Assembly (NCBI GenBank): GCA_016793115.1
Contig: JAEUIN010000226.1
Location: 62,001-126,000 of the forward strand
From: Planctomycetaceae bacterium
Lineage (GTDB): Bacteria > Planctomycetota > Planctomycetia > Pirellulales > PNKZ01
Length of the DNA stretch: 64,000 nt
Direction of reading: 5' to 3'
This document shows positions 26,220-36,219 of this stretch, piece after piece. A model generated the notes under the pieces. That model ran no database searches and was not told the origin of the DNA. It saw only the letters and a list, made by a program, of their open reading frames with translations. Position 1 is the stretch's first letter, and every line of letters begins with the position of its first letter. The position numbers were made by a program, and so were the translations under genes.

Positions 26220-27257
26220 ATGTTCGGTACCGCCCCTCGTTGGTTCTCCGCTGTCTTCGGGCTTGTTGTCACCGCGCTCGCGTCGTGCAGCGGTTCCACT
26301 GGGTCAAGCTCGGCGGGCGGGGATTCGCTGGAACTGCTGAATGTTTCTTACGATCCCACGCGCGAACTTTGGAAGCAGCTTAACGAAGCGTTTGTGCCGT
26401 ACCACGCACAGGCGACGGGACGCAAGATCGCCATTCGTCAGTCGCACGGCGGCTCTTCCAGCCAAGCCCGGCAGGTGATCGACGGCCTGGAGGCCGACGT
26501 CGTGACGCTCGCTATCTGGCAGGATATCGACGCGATCCACAAAGCCGGACTGATCGCCGAAAAGTGGGAACAGCGTCTTCCCAACGGTTCGTTGCCGTAT
26601 TCGTCGACGATCGTCTTCGTCGTCCGTAAAGGCAACCCGAAGCGAATCAAAGATTGGTCCGACCTCGTTAAGGCCGGCGTGCAAGTCATCACGCCGAGCC
26701 CGAAGACCTCGGGCAACGGCAAGCTGAGTCTGCTGGCCGCTTGGGGTTCCGTCGTCGAACGGGGCGGCTCGCCGGAAGACGCCGAGAAACTGGTGACCGG
26801 GCTCTACAAGAACGTGCCGGTGCTCGATTCCGGCGCCCGAGCCGCGACGGCCACGTTCGCCCAAAAAGGAATCGGCGACGTTCACCTGACCTGGGAAAAC
26901 GAAGCGCATTTCGAAGTGGCCGAAGCCGGCGGCGAGTTGGAGATCGTCTATCCGCCGATCAGCGTCTTGGCCGAACCGCTCGTGGCGTGGGTCGACGCCA
27001 ACGTTAAACGTAAAGGCTCGGAGGCCGACGCGAAGGCGTATCTCGAATTCCTCTACACGCCGCAAGGGCAAGAGATCATCGCCAAGAATCACTACCGCCC
27101 GACAAATCCGAACACGTTGGCGGCTCATGAGAAAGACTTTCCGAAGTTGGAGCTATTCTCGGTGCAGAAAGTGTTCGGCGGCTGGAACCAAGCCCAAGAA
27201 AAGTTCTTCGCCGAGGGCGCTTTGTTCGATCGCATTTACTCTCCGGCGGCCAAATAA
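26220..27257 (+). CDS. sbp: Sulfate ABC transporter, substrate-binding lipoprotein
   Basis: 345 residues from the ATG at 26220. A signal sequence ends in the lipobox LASC with Cys23, so this is an outer-facing lipoprotein rather than a free periplasmic protein. Family blocks are LLNVSYDPTRELWKQLNEAF, QSHGGSSSQARQVIDGLEAD, the GNPKRIKDWSDL segment, TPSPKTSGNGKLSLLAAWG and LTWENEAHFE, all characteristic of Sbp/CysP. It binds sulfate or thiosulfate and delivers it to CysTWA, encoded next. The gap from the activator gene is 159 bp; I could not recognise a sigma-54 site there. Confidence 0.95.
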   Translation: MFGTAPRWFSAVFGLVVTALASCSGSTGSSSAGGDSLELLNVSYDPTRELWKQLNEAFVPYHAQATGRKIAIRQSHGGSSSQARQVIDGLEADVVTLAIWQDIDAIHKAGLIAEKWEQRLPNGSLPYSSTIVFVVRKGNPKRIKDWSDLVKAGVQVITPSPKTSGNGKLSLLAAWGSVVERGGSPEDAEKLVTGLYKNVPVLDSGARAATATFAQKGIGDVHLTWENEAHFEVAEAGGELEIVYPPISVLAEPLVAWVDANVKRKGSEADAKAYLEFLYTPQGQEIIAKNHYRPTNPNTLAAHEKDFPKLELFSVQKVFGGWNQAQEKFFAEGALFDRIYSPAAK

Positions 27258-27358
27258 CCTTCGACCGACACCCAATCGACTTCGCGTCGCAGGGCGGCGG
27301 CGTGCTTGAGCCGCCGTCCTCGTCGCAGTCGCCACCGAACCATCGGAGCGATTCTCAC

Positions 27359-28174
27359 ATGAGCCGCCGAATTCTGCCGGGCTTCAAATTGAGCCTCGGC
27401 TTTACATTGACCTACCTCGGCATCTTATTGCTTGCGCCGATGGCGGCTTGCCTCTATAAGGCCGCGGGGCTCAGCGCCGAGCAGTTTCTCGCGGCCGTCT
27501 GGACGGAGCGCACTCGCGCGGCTTATGGCTTCACGCTGAGCGTGTCTCTCTGGTCGGCGGCCGCCAGCGTCGTGCTCGGCCTGCTCGTCGCCTGGGTGCT
27601 CGTGCGCTACGAGTTCCCGTTCAAGCGAATCTTCGATTCGCTGATCGACTTGCCGTTCGCTTTGCCGACCGCCGTCGCCGGCCTCGTTTACTCGAGCCTC
27701 TACGTGAAGCAAGGCTGGCTCGGGCAATTCTTGGTTCCGCTCGGCGTCGAAGGAGCTTATTCGAAGTTCGCGGTCGTCCTCGTGCTCACGTTTCTTGGTT
27801 TGCCGTTCGTCGTGCGGGCGATTCAACCGGTGCTCGAAACGATCGACGAGGATACCGAGGAAGCGGCGTTTCTACTCGGGGCGTCGCGGTTGCAGACGTT
27901 TGCTCGGGTCATTCTGCCGGCGATTTTGCCGGCAACGGTGACGGGCTTCGCGCTCTCGTTCGCACGTGCGCTGGGCGAATACGGGTCCGTCGTGTTCGTG
28001 TCGGGCAACATGCCGTTCAAAACCGAGATCGCCCCGGTGTTGATCGTGGCCCGTTTGGAAGAATTCAAGTATGCCGAGGCCACGGCGATCGCCGTCGTTC
28101 TATTGGGCATGTCGCTCGCCATGCTGCTCGTGATCAATCTGCTCGAACGTTGGAGCATCGCCCGTGCAACCTAA
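27359..28174 (+). CDS. cysT: Sulfate ABC transporter permease CysT
   Basis: 271 residues from the ATG at 27359; a GTG at 27302 would add a hydrophilic leader lacking a signal. Six hydrophobic segments are apparent. The family core FDSLIDLPFALPTAVAGLVY and the EAA-type loop (EEAAFLLGASRLQTFARVILPAILP) contact the ATPase. It forms the channel with CysW. Its 3' end overlaps the cysW start by 11 bases, which suggests translational coupling. Confidence 0.95.
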   Translation: MSRRILPGFKLSLGFTLTYLGILLLAPMAACLYKAAGLSAEQFLAAVWTERTRAAYGFTLSVSLWSAAASVVLGLLVAWVLVRYEFPFKRIFDSLIDLPFALPTAVAGLVYSSLYVKQGWLGQFLVPLGVEGAYSKFAVVLVLTFLGLPFVVRAIQPVLETIDEDTEEAAFLLGASRLQTFARVILPAILPATVTGFALSFARALGEYGSVVFVSGNMPFKTEIAPVLIVARLEEFKYAEATAIAVVLLGMSLAMLLVINLLERWSIARAT

Positions 28175-29063
28175 CAAGCATCGCCATGCCCCGCCCGGTA
28201 TGAAACGCTTGGGCGCGCGACAAGACCCGCCGTGGGTCCGCGTGCTCTTGACGTCGCTGGCGGTCGCCGTCGTCGGCGTGTTGGTCGTCGTGCCGGTCGT
28301 CAATGTGTTCTATCAAGCGCTCAAGCCAGGTCTGAGCGTCTATTGGCGAAATCTGACCGCCGATCCGGAAACGCGCCACGCGATCATGTTGACGCTGATC
28401 GTCGCACCGACGGCGGTCGTCGCCAATGTGATTTTCGGAATCGCCGCGGCCTGGACGATCGCTCGCTTTCGCTTTCCCGGTCGCACCTTGCTGATCTCGT
28501 TGATCGACCTTCCTTTCTCCGTGTCGCCCGTCGTCGCAGGTCTCATGCTGTTGCTCATTTTCGGGATGCAAGGAGTGCTCGGACCATGGCTGCGCGAGCA
28601 CGATATCAGAATCGTGTTCGCCGTACCGGGTCTCATCTTGGCGACGATGTTCGTCACGCTGCCGTTCGTCGCCCGCGAACTTCTGCCCGTCATGGAAGCG
28701 CTCGGCGACGAGGAGGAGGTCGCCGCGGTGAGTTTGGGAGCGAATGCTTGGCAGATGTTCTTCCGCGTGACGCTGCCTAACATCAAGTGGGGTTTGCTCT
28801 ACGGCGTGATCTTGTGCAACGCGCGTGCGATGGGTGAATTTGGCGCGGTGTACGTCGTCTCCGGGCGGATCGAGCGGCAGACGTACACGATGCCGCTGCG
28901 GGTGGAAAAGCTCTTTCAAGATTACGACAACCCGGCGTCGTTCGCCGTCGCGTCGGTACTGACGTTTCTCGCTTTGATCACGCTCGTCGTCAAAGTCTTT
29001 CTCGAACGAAGAACTCACGCGGAACTGGCCGAAGCGGCCGCTCTGCGACAAACCGGAGAATAG
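28164..29063 (+). CDS. cysW: Sulfate ABC transporter permease CysW
   Basis: 299 residues from a GTG at 28164; an ATG at 28200 is an alternative. About six membrane segments, with family blocks [39 protein letters not shown], the EAA loop ([20 protein letters not shown]) and [16 protein letters not shown]. It pairs with CysT to form the membrane part of the sulfate importer. The cysA start follows after five bases. Confidence 0.95.
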   Translation: MQPNKHRHAPPGMKRLGARQDPPWVRVLLTSLAVAVVGVLVVVPVVNVFYQALKPGLSVYWRNLTADPETRHAIMLTLIVAPTAVVANVIFGIAAAWTIARFRFPGRTLLISLIDLPFSVSPVVAGLMLLLIFGMQGVLGPWLREHDIRIVFAVPGLILATMFVTLPFVARELLPVMEALGDEEEVAAVSLGANAWQMFFRVTLPNIKWGLLYGVILCNARAMGEFGAVYVVSGRIERQTYTMPLRVEKLFQDYDNPASFAVASVLTFLALITLVVKVFLERRTHAELAEAAALRQTGE

Positions 29064-29068
29064 CGGCC

Positions 29069-30124
29069 ATGGCCATTCGCATCGACGGCGTCACCAAGCA
29101 ATTTGGCGCTTTTCGCGCACTCGACGACGTTTCCCTGGTCGTTCCGCAGGGCTCGCTCTTGGCCTTGCTTGGTCCGTCCGGTTCCGGCAAGACGACGCTC
29201 TTGCGGATCATCGCGGGCCTCGAAACGGCCGACGGCGGGCACGTCTACTACGACGATCAAGACGTTACGCAGCGGTCGGCCCGCGATCGCAACGTCGGGT
29301 TCGTGTTTCAACATTACGCACTGTTCCGCCACATGAACGTGTTCGAGAACGTCGCCTTCGGCCTGCGCGTGCGCAAAGTGCCGAAGGCCGAAATCCACCG
29401 CCGCGTCGAAGAGCTGATCGGGTTGGTGCGCTTGTCGGGCATGGAGCGCCGGCTCCCTTCGCAACTCTCAGGTGGGCAACGGCAGCGTGTGGCTCTGGCG
29501 CGCGCCTTGGCGATCCGTCCGCAGGTGCTGTTGCTCGACGAGCCGTTCGGCGCGCTCGACGCCAAAGTGCGGCAGGAACTGCGGCAGTGGCTGCGTCGGC
29601 TGCACGACGAAATCGGTATGACGAGCGTGTTCGTGACGCACGATCAAGAAGAGGCGTTTGAAGTGGCCGACGAGGTCGTCGTGATGAACAAAGGGCGCAT
29701 TGAGCAGCACGGCACGCCGCGTCAAGTGTTCGACCAGCCGGCGAATCCGTTTGTGATGGACTTCTTAGGCCACGTCAACGTCTTCAGCGGTCGCGTGCAA
29801 AACGGAAAGGCTCATTGGGGCGGCGTCGAAGTGGAATACCCCGACTACCCGCACGGCGAGTCGCGAGAGGCGGCGGTCTACGTGCGGCCGCACGAGCTCG
29901 ATATCGAGCGCTTCGAAGGGGACGGCGCGTTGAAGATCGAGGTCAAACGGGTAAATCCGACCGGCTCGATCGCCAAGATCTACGGAGTCAGCGTCGATTT
30001 CGGCTCCCCGGTCCATGTGGAGTTGCCCGCCGAGCGCTACTCCGAACTCGAACTGCGGGAGGGCGAAGTGGTGTATGTGGCCCCGCGGCGCGTGCGCGTG
30101 TTCTTGCCCGAGTACAGCATTTGA
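29069..30124 (+). CDS. cysA: Sulfate ABC transporter ATP-binding protein CysA
   Basis: 351 residues. Walker [10 protein letters not shown] (Lys41), Q-loop [11 protein letters not shown], signature LSGGQRQR, Walker [13 protein letters not shown] and H-loop FVTHDQEEA are all intact. The C-terminal third carries a TOBE-like regulatory region ([12 protein letters not shown]). It energises sulfate uptake by CysTW. Last gene of the sbp-cysTWA unit; no clear terminator follows. Confidence 0.96.
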   Translation: MAIRIDGVTKQFGAFRALDDVSLVVPQGSLLALLGPSGSGKTTLLRIIAGLETADGGHVYYDDQDVTQRSARDRNVGFVFQHYALFRHMNVFENVAFGLRVRKVPKAEIHRRVEELIGLVRLSGMERRLPSQLSGGQRQRVALARALAIRPQVLLLDEPFGALDAKVRQELRQWLRRLHDEIGMTSVFVTHDQEEAFEVADEVVVMNKGRIEQHGTPRQVFDQPANPFVMDFLGHVNVFSGRVQNGKAHWGGVEVEYPDYPHGESREAAVYVRPHELDIERFEGDGALKIEVKRVNPTGSIAKIYGVSVDFGSPVHVELPAERYSELELREGEVVYVAPRRVRVFLPEYSI

Positions 30125-30193
30125 CGCGTGCCAAAGCTCCGCTGTGAGACTCCGGCGATCGTTCCGGTCGGCGCCGTCAAATCGGCTAATTCT

Positions 30194-30285
30194 TTAGCCG
30201 AGCGAATTGTGGGGACGGACGGTGTTGTAATTGCGACGCCAATGTTCGATGAGCACCTTAGCCTCCCTGCGCGGCATGAGATGAA
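30194..30285 (-). pseudogene. IS3-family transposase C-terminal remnant
   Basis: The reverse strand reads PRREAKVLIEHWRRNYNTVR then PHNSLG and a stop. This is the well-known end of the integrase-core domain of IS3-type OrfB transposases (E-x-W-R-x-x-Y-N-x-x-R-P-H-x-x-L-G). The customary YRPP tail is missing and upstream coding is lost, so only a scrap remains. I could not find terminal inverted repeats. The rest of 30125-30573 shows no gene. Confidence 0.65.
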
Positions 30286-30573
30286 GAAGCACGGCGCGCC
30301 ATTATTGCTAAGCCGCACGGCACGTGCCCGCAACCGCACACTTGCGCCGAACGGCCGATCGACGTCGACGCGGAATTGAGAAGGTCGGACGGCGTGGAAA
30401 GTCATCGACGGCAGCCGCCTTTTAACGTCGATCGTGCGAACGTCGCCGCGTCGTCGAACAGGCTGGTACAAGGTTTGCCTTTTTAATGTCGGACGATCAC
30501 GCCACGGTTCGCCGTGCGGACAATCGGCGTGATGCGTTTTTTCGCGCGCTTTCCACTAAATCCGAGTTTACTC

Positions 30574-33396
30574 ATGAGGCTTACCCTCATCGGCGCGGTC
30601 ATCGTCGTGCTCCGTCTCGTCGGCGTCGGATTCGCCGCGGACGACTCACTCATCTTCTCAGACAACTTCGCGACCTACCAAGCCGCTTGGGGCAAGCCGA
30701 GCGATGTGTTTTGGGTCGAAAACAATAGGCTATGGGCGCGGCCGGAGCCGAATTCGACTTACTCGAAATTCAATACCCAGCTCACGGTCGGCGACGCCGA
30801 CATTCGGGTCAAGATTTGTTTGGCGGACGGAGGCCTGGATCGGTCGGCGGGAATCATGTTTTGGGTCGCCGATTTCGAGCACAGTTACGCCGCGATCATC
30901 AAGTCCGACGGCTGCGTCGACGTGATTCGACGAATTGACGACGTTCCTCTCGTGATCAACTCGCAGAAGGTGCAGCCGGCCGTGAAGCTAGGCTTGGGCC
31001 AAGTGAATGAGTTGCGCGTCGTCACCAAAGGCCCCTGGGCCGCGGTTTACGTCAACGACCAAAGGATTTGGACATTCCGCGGCTTCCCGCCGCCCGGCGG
31101 CAGTCGATTCGGTCTCCGCGCCAGTTCCGGCGTCGACCGCCCTTATACGTGGCAGTTCTCGGACCTCGTCGTACGGAAGACCGATCCGGCGCTGTTGCCG
31201 GCGACGCCCGCCGCCGTCGATCCTGCGATCCTATACGCCGACGATTTCACGATCTTCGACGCAGGCTGGGGAGAGCCTGACGAGCGAATGTGGGTCGGCG
31301 GGAACAGAATGAACATGCGGCCCGCCCTGAACGGTTTCTACATGGAACTCTATGCAGGGACGTACTTCACTGACGGGGACATTCGCGTGAAAGTTCGCGC
31401 CGCGGACGGCGGCCTATACGGTCCCGCCGGAGTCATGTTCTGGGCGACCGATTTCAAGAACAACTATCGAGTGCTGATCGAGCCCGACGGGGAATTGGCC
31501 GTCATTCGTCGAGTCGCAGGCGAACGACAGTTCATTCTCGATTGGACGGAACATCCCGCGGTCAATCGAGGGATCGGCGCAGTGAACGAAATACGCGTCG
31601 TCACACTAGGCACTTGGGCGGCGGTCTTCGTCAATGATCATCCTGTTCTAACGTTTCAAGGAGACCCACCCGGAAGTTCGCGACTGATCGGCTTGATTGC
31701 GAACTCCGGGGAGGATTTCGTGACGACATGGCAATTCTTCGACCTTGTGGTCCGCAAGCCCGACGAATCCCTGCTGCGCGACGCGGTGTTGTATACGGCC
31801 GACTTTTCTCAGCCCGATTCAGCCTGGGGCGAAGACAGTTCTCAGCGCTATCTACAGAACGGCGATTTCGTGTTGCGGCCGAAGCGCAACATGTCTTACG
31901 CGCAGACTTTTCAAGGCCTGAGCTTTCACGACATCGACGTGCGAGCCATGGTCTGCCAAGTGGCCGGCCAGACCGACAAAACCGCGGGAGTCATGTTTTG
32001 GGCGACCGATTTTCACACTTGCTATTTGGCGCACTTAAGGCCCGACGGACGAGTCGGAGTCTCGAGAAGCATCAACGACCGATGGCTGAACATCGGTCCG
32101 TGGAATCAACAGCCGGCAGTCAAGCAAGGGATCGGTCAGTGGAACGAACTGCGCGTCGTGACTCGCGGCAACTGGGCCGCGGTCTATGTAAACGATGAGT
32201 TCGTCTGCAAGCTGCGGGGCTTTCCTCCGGATGGCCCAAGCTACGTCGGCTTACATGCCGACTCGGGTGCGGAAATCTACACCTGGGCGTTCGCCAACTT
32301 CGTAGTCCGCAAACCCGACGAATCGCTCCTCCCGCCGCCGGCGCCTTGGAGCGCCACGGACCCGACGGTTCTCTTCGCCGACCGGTTCGCAACGTTGGAC
32401 CCCTCGTGGGGCACGGCCAACGATCAATTACGCACGGAGCGAAGCGGGCTGATCGTCGAAGCGGCGGCCGAACGTTCGTACACTTCGCTTTATCAAGGAA
32501 GCTTTTTCGGCGATTGCGACATTCGGACGACGGTGTCGCAATTGCGGGGCGGCGGCGATCGGCATGCGGGGATCGTCTTTTGGGCCGCTGACTATGCCAA
32601 CTACTATGCGGCACACTTTCGCAGCGACGGCACCTTCGACGTGTGCCGAAAAAAGGCCGGCGAATGGCAAAACGTGTCGCCCCCGAAGACCGTCGAGTCC
32701 ATAAAGCGCGGTCTTAACGAAGAGAATGAGTTGCGTGTGGTGCTGCGCGGCACGGCCGCGACCATTTTTATCAACGGCGCACGAGTCGCCGCGTTGGAGG
32801 GCGAGTCGCCGCAAGGCGGCGGCATGATCGGGTTGCATGGCGAATCGGGCGCCGCTCCTTACAGCTTCAAGTTCTCCAACTTCAGCGTGCGTGAACCGGC
32901 AACGGAATCGAGCTCCGATAAAATCGAAGATACCGTAGCTCCGACCGCCCCGGCCGCAGATGGGACCGTCGTTCCGCAAGCCGTTGCCGACCTTGCCGAC
33001 GCTTGGTTAAAGGGTGATTCTAAGCCGGCGTTTTCGAGCGATAAAGATCGACGCGGCAGTCGCGTGGAGTGCGTTTGGCAAGGGACGGCGACGGCGACCG
33101 ACGCCGCCGGCAAATTCTGGGCGGCGACCGTCGCGAGCCCGCGGTGTTCCTCGGGCGATTATTTGGCAATCGGCCGTGCCGATAACGGCGCGCCGTTAAA
33201 CGTCCGACTCACCTGCGGCCCTCCGACGGAACTTTTAGAGCTTTTCACGCCGCAATTCGATTCGTGGGCGCAAAGTGAGTTGTCGCTCGCAAAAGAATGC
33301 GACGACGTGAAACTCACCGTCACCGCAGCCCAACCGGACGTGCGGCTCAAACTCTATCTGTTCAAGGTCGTTCCACCGATCGGCATCCTGCCGTGA
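30574..33396 (+). CDS. Secreted protein with four tandem concanavalin-like (LamG/DUF1080-type) domains
   Basis: About 940 residues from the ATG at 30574, which starts a signal peptide (MRLTLIGAVIVVLRLVGVG); an upstream ATG at 30514 would add 20 residues. Four units of about 190 residues each begin LIFSDNF / ILYADDF / VLYTADF / VLFADRF and repeat F-x-x-x-D-x-x-W-G, D-I-R-V-K, G-x-M-F-W-A-x-D-F, NELRVV and WAAVYVN motifs. This is a jelly-roll pattern shared with LamG and DUF1080 domains. A further region of about 150 residues after about 785 has a different pattern. No catalytic residues were recognised. Exported, possibly carbohydrate-binding. First of five same-strand genes. Confidence 0.75.
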   Translation: MRLTLIGAVIVVLRLVGVGFAADDSLIFSDNFATYQAAWGKPSDVFWVENNRLWARPEPNSTYSKFNTQLTVGDADIRVKICLADGGLDRSAGIMFWVADFEHSYAAIIKSDGCVDVIRRIDDVPLVINSQKVQPAVKLGLGQVNELRVVTKGPWAAVYVNDQRIWTFRGFPPPGGSRFGLRASSGVDRPYTWQFSDLVVRKTDPALLPATPAAVDPAILYADDFTIFDAGWGEPDERMWVGGNRMNMRPALNGFYMELYAGTYFTDGDIRVKVRAADGGLYGPAGVMFWATDFKNNYRVLIEPDGELAVIRRVAGERQFILDWTEHPAVNRGIGAVNEIRVVTLGTWAAVFVNDHPVLTFQGDPPGSSRLIGLIANSGEDFVTTWQFFDLVVRKPDESLLRDAVLYTADFSQPDSAWGEDSSQRYLQNGDFVLRPKRNMSYAQTFQGLSFHDIDVRAMVCQVAGQTDKTAGVMFWATDFHTCYLAHLRPDGRVGVSRSINDRWLNIGPWNQQPAVKQGIGQWNELRVVTRGNWAAVYVNDEFVCKLRGFPPDGPSYVGLHADSGAEIYTWAFANFVVRKPDESLLPPPAPWSATDPTVLFADRFATLDPSWGTANDQLRTERSGLIVEAAAERSYTSLYQGSFFGDCDIRTTVSQLRGGGDRHAGIVFWAADYANYYAAHFRSDGTFDVCRKKAGEWQNVSPPKTVESIKRGLNEENELRVVLRGTAATIFINGARVAALEGESPQGGGMIGLHGESGAAPYSFKFSNFSVREPATESSSDKIEDTVAPTAPAADGTVVPQAVADLADAWLKGDSKPAFSSDKDRRGSRVECVWQGTATATDAAGKFWAATVASPRCSSGDYLAIGRADNGAPLNVRLTCGPPTELLELFTPQFDSWAQSELSLAKECDDVKLTVTAAQPDVRLKLYLFKVVPPIGILP
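30640..32910 (+). repeat. Four intragenic repeats encoding about 190-residue domains
   Basis: Units start near 30640, 31222, 31782 and 32360 and are diverged at the DNA level but clearly alignable as protein (D-F at the start, F-W-A/V-x-D-F in the middle, V-R-K-P/T at the end). They are domain duplications inside one gene, not a mobile repeat. Confidence 0.75.
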
Positions 33397-33676
33397 GCCG
33401 ACGGGCCGAAAATGCGGCGAATCGTCTTGTGCGTTTCAGGCACATGAGTGGGCATCGGCGAGCGAACCGCTCAGTTTTCATCGCTTTTGACGTCGTCGCT
33501 TGTTCGATTCCAGCAAGCCCAGAATCGTCTCAACGCGTCGAATTCCACATCGTTTAGCGTTTCATGCTGGCGAGCTATCCAGATTCTCGCCGAAGACGAC
33601 GGCGGCATATCAATTGCAACTCCTTCTTCGACGTAGACGGATCGCCTCACGACACCTGAGTCACGGAATCGTCGTC

Positions 33677-34171
33677 ATGCAAACATGTCGTATTCGCTTT
33701 GTTGTCGCCGTCTGTTTGATTTCGACGTTCTCCGCGACTAAGACCGCAAGCGGCGTGGACCTGTCTGTCCAAATCGTCAAGCAGTCTCGGGAGTCGTTTC
33801 GCTCCGCCGTCGATACGGTTGCCGAGCCGATCGGAGTGAACCCTGCTCCGGCGAGCTTGTCGCGCAAAGAATCCCTTGTCGCGAAGTCCATAGCGTCCTT
33901 GGACCGACTCGAAAAAACTAATCAACGGAGAACACGAGCCGGTTTCGCCGAAAAGCCGGTGTTGCGGTACGAGGAGATTCGCGCGAACAAATCTTACGTC
34001 GAACGTCGCACAGCGATGCGGGTCGCGAGTCGGCGGAACGACGGACTAAGTGCCGACGCTCGAAACGGAGAGGGAATGCGAAACCATCGGTCGCCGCCGG
34101 TCGAGCCAGACCGGCCCGGTGCTCCCATTTACCGGACGGAACCTTCGGAAAAGCGTCTTCTCATCCCGTAG
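33677..34171 (+). CDS. Hypothetical exported protein, 164 residues
   Basis: From the ATG at 33677 the product starts with a signal-like MQTCRIRFVVAVCLISTFSA; the open frame extends upstream to 33500 but that part would hide the signal. The rest is basic and polar (KQSRESFRSAV; ERRTAMRVASRRN) with a Pro-rich tail (PPVEPDRPGAPIYRTEP). No domain recognised. It lies between the concanavalin-repeat protein and the M48-type peptidase on the same strand, 38 bp before the latter. Confidence 0.55.
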   Translation: MQTCRIRFVVAVCLISTFSATKTASGVDLSVQIVKQSRESFRSAVDTVAEPIGVNPAPASLSRKESLVAKSIASLDRLEKTNQRRTRAGFAEKPVLRYEEIRANKSYVERRTAMRVASRRNDGLSADARNGEGMRNHRSPPVEPDRPGAPIYRTEPSEKRLLIP

Positions 34172-34209
34172 TCGTCCATAACGCGACCGCTTCACAAAAA
34201 GGCTTCGCC

Positions 34210-36120
34210 ATGTCCTCCCTAACAACAATACTCCGGCGAGCGTCCGGCACGACGGCCCTTGCGGCGGTAATCTGTGCGCTGAGCGCCTCAAGCCGAGCTT
34301 GCGCCGAGATCACCGCTCGACATCGCGAGGTGGGCGACGGCGTTCTGCAACGCCTCTTAGCGGTCGTCGAGCGCCCGGAAAAGTGGGATGCTTGGCCTCC
34401 GAAACTGGAATACGTCGACGTCGACGAGCCGAACGCCTCGGCAGGCTACGAAGAGGAGGACGGAAAACGCATTCCGGTCCTGACCTTGAATCGTGGCGAG
34501 ATTGAACACGTCGCCGAATTCGATCCCGACGCTTTGGCTTTTACTCTCGGGCACGAACTCGGTCATTTAGTGCATTATCATTCCTTGGCGAAGGCGACGC
34601 TCGTCGACGACCTCGAAGGTCGCAAGGTCCCTCTGATGATTCTCGCCGTGACCCGCGAGAACGAATTGGAAGCCGATCTGACGGGAGTCGAGCTGGCCCT
34701 CAAGGCCGGCTTCAGCCGCAAAGGGCTGAAAAAGAATCTGGCGAATTCGCGTTCGGAGGGAGCTTATTGCGGCATTCGCGCGCTCGGAGTGTCTCATCCC
34801 TCGTGGGACGACCGAATCGCCTATGTCGAAGACGACAAGCAACAACGCCGACTCTGGCAGTCGATGGCCGCGTTCGACAACGGGGTGTTCCTGCTGCAAA
34901 CTCAGCAATTCGCCCATGCGGAGTACTGCTTCCGCAAAGTCGTCGACGAGTTTCCGGACTGCTACGAAGGCTGGGCCGATCTCGGCTACGCGCAACTGAT
35001 GCGTTATTGCGACGCTCTCGAACAGGACGACTTGAAGGCGTTCGACATCGGGCAACTCGTCGTCGGCGGCTTTTACGAGCGCCCAGGATCTCTCTTGGCT
35101 CAAGTGCGCGGCGTCGACGAAGACCTTTGGTTCGACGCCGTCGGTTCCTTGCGGGAAGCGATTCGCGTCGGCGATCGCTACCGAGAGCCGATGGTCTTGG
35201 CAAAAGCCGATCTGGCCGTGGCGTATCTCGTGCGTCCGTCCGGGAAAGATGTCGGCCAAGCGGAGCGGCTCTTTGCCGAAGTCATCGCCTTGCTGCAAGA
35301 CTCGCGCGTGGCGCAGACCGTCGACCCGCTTACCCGCGCGGCGATTCTAATTAACGCCTCCGCCGGTCAAGAGTTGGAATCGCGCCTCGCGGAAGCGGAG
35401 AAGGACGTCGCCGAACTCGACGCGCGCAGCGCCTCAAAGGGCCCCTTGGCGTCTTTGACCTCGGCCGTCCGTTATCAGCGAGCCGAAGTCCTCTTGAAGT
35501 CGAACAAGCCCGACGATCGCTCACGGGCGTTCGATTTACTGGAATCTTACTTGGCGTCGAATAAGTCTTCGAGCGCGTGGTGGTCGTTGGCCTACGAGCG
35601 TTACTCGTCGTTAGGGCAAAGTCTTGGTCGCACGACGAAAGCCAAAGAAGCGTTCGCCGGCTCCAAGAGCAAGAAGTGGCGTCCGACGACGCAAGTCGAA
35701 TTGGCTCACGACCTGAACTTGATGCTCGACGAACCGACGGCCGACGCCGTCAAACGGCTCGGCGACGCCGACGCGGTCGTGCCGATCGTCACAGGAACGA
35801 ACCTGAAGCTGTACAAGTATGCCAAGCGGGGCGTCACGTTGCTGGCCGGGTCGAGCGTCATCGCGGTCTTCGTAGAAGGCGAAGCGGCGCCGCCGCTTAC
35901 GCTCCGACGCCCCGGGGTCAGCGGCGACACCGCGCAACTTAAGATCGGCATGCCGCGCAAGCAATTCGAAAAGCTCCTGGGCGACGAATGGGACGCCGAT
36001 ACCGGCTTCCTCCACGACCCCAAGACGGCTTACCAAATCTACGGCGACGCAGGCATCGCGGTCCGTTTCAAGGCGGGCGTCGTGATCGAACTTGCCGTGA
36101 TCGTGAATCCCAAGATCTAG
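34210..36120 (+). CDS. M48-type zinc metallopeptidase with TPR-like region, exported
   Basis: 636 residues with an N-terminal signal (TTALAAVICALSASSRACA). Residues 115-119 are HELGH, the HExxH zinc site, and the third ligand is probably Glu154 in ENELEAD; both are spaced as in M48 peptidases. After about residue 200 the protein becomes helical and TPR-like (HAEYCFRKVVDEFPDCYEGWADLGYA), like BepA-type periplasmic proteases. The last 100 residues (KIGMPRKQFEKLLGDEWDA) look like a small separate domain. Likely a periplasmic quality-control or processing protease; the substrate is unknown. Confidence 0.8.
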   Translation: MSSLTTILRRASGTTALAAVICALSASSRACAEITARHREVGDGVLQRLLAVVERPEKWDAWPPKLEYVDVDEPNASAGYEEEDGKRIPVLTLNRGEIEHVAEFDPDALAFTLGHELGHLVHYHSLAKATLVDDLEGRKVPLMILAVTRENELEADLTGVELALKAGFSRKGLKKNLANSRSEGAYCGIRALGVSHPSWDDRIAYVEDDKQQRRLWQSMAAFDNGVFLLQTQQFAHAEYCFRKVVDEFPDCYEGWADLGYAQLMRYCDALEQDDLKAFDIGQLVVGGFYERPGSLLAQVRGVDEDLWFDAVGSLREAIRVGDRYREPMVLAKADLAVAYLVRPSGKDVGQAERLFAEVIALLQDSRVAQTVDPLTRAAILINASAGQELESRLAEAEKDVAELDARSASKGPLASLTSAVRYQRAEVLLKSNKPDDRSRAFDLLESYLASNKSSSAWWSLAYERYSSLGQSLGRTTKAKEAFAGSKSKKWRPTTQVELAHDLNLMLDEPTADAVKRLGDADAVVPIVTGTNLKLYKYAKRGVTLLAGSSVIAVFVEGEAAPPLTLRRPGVSGDTAQLKIGMPRKQFEKLLGDEWDADTGFLHDPKTAYQIYGDAGIAVRFKAGVVIELAVIVNPKI

Positions 36121-36219
36121 AACGAAGCGGTCGGCGTAATGTCATTCGTAGATTCGACAACCGTAACTACCGCAGTTTTTACTCACGGACATCATCTTGA
36201 TTTCGAGGAGCCGCTTCTT

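Noticed and set aside
30128..30379. 83-codon forward frame after cysA
   Set aside because: It overlaps the IS3 transposase remnant on the other strand, which explains its conserved-looking bases.
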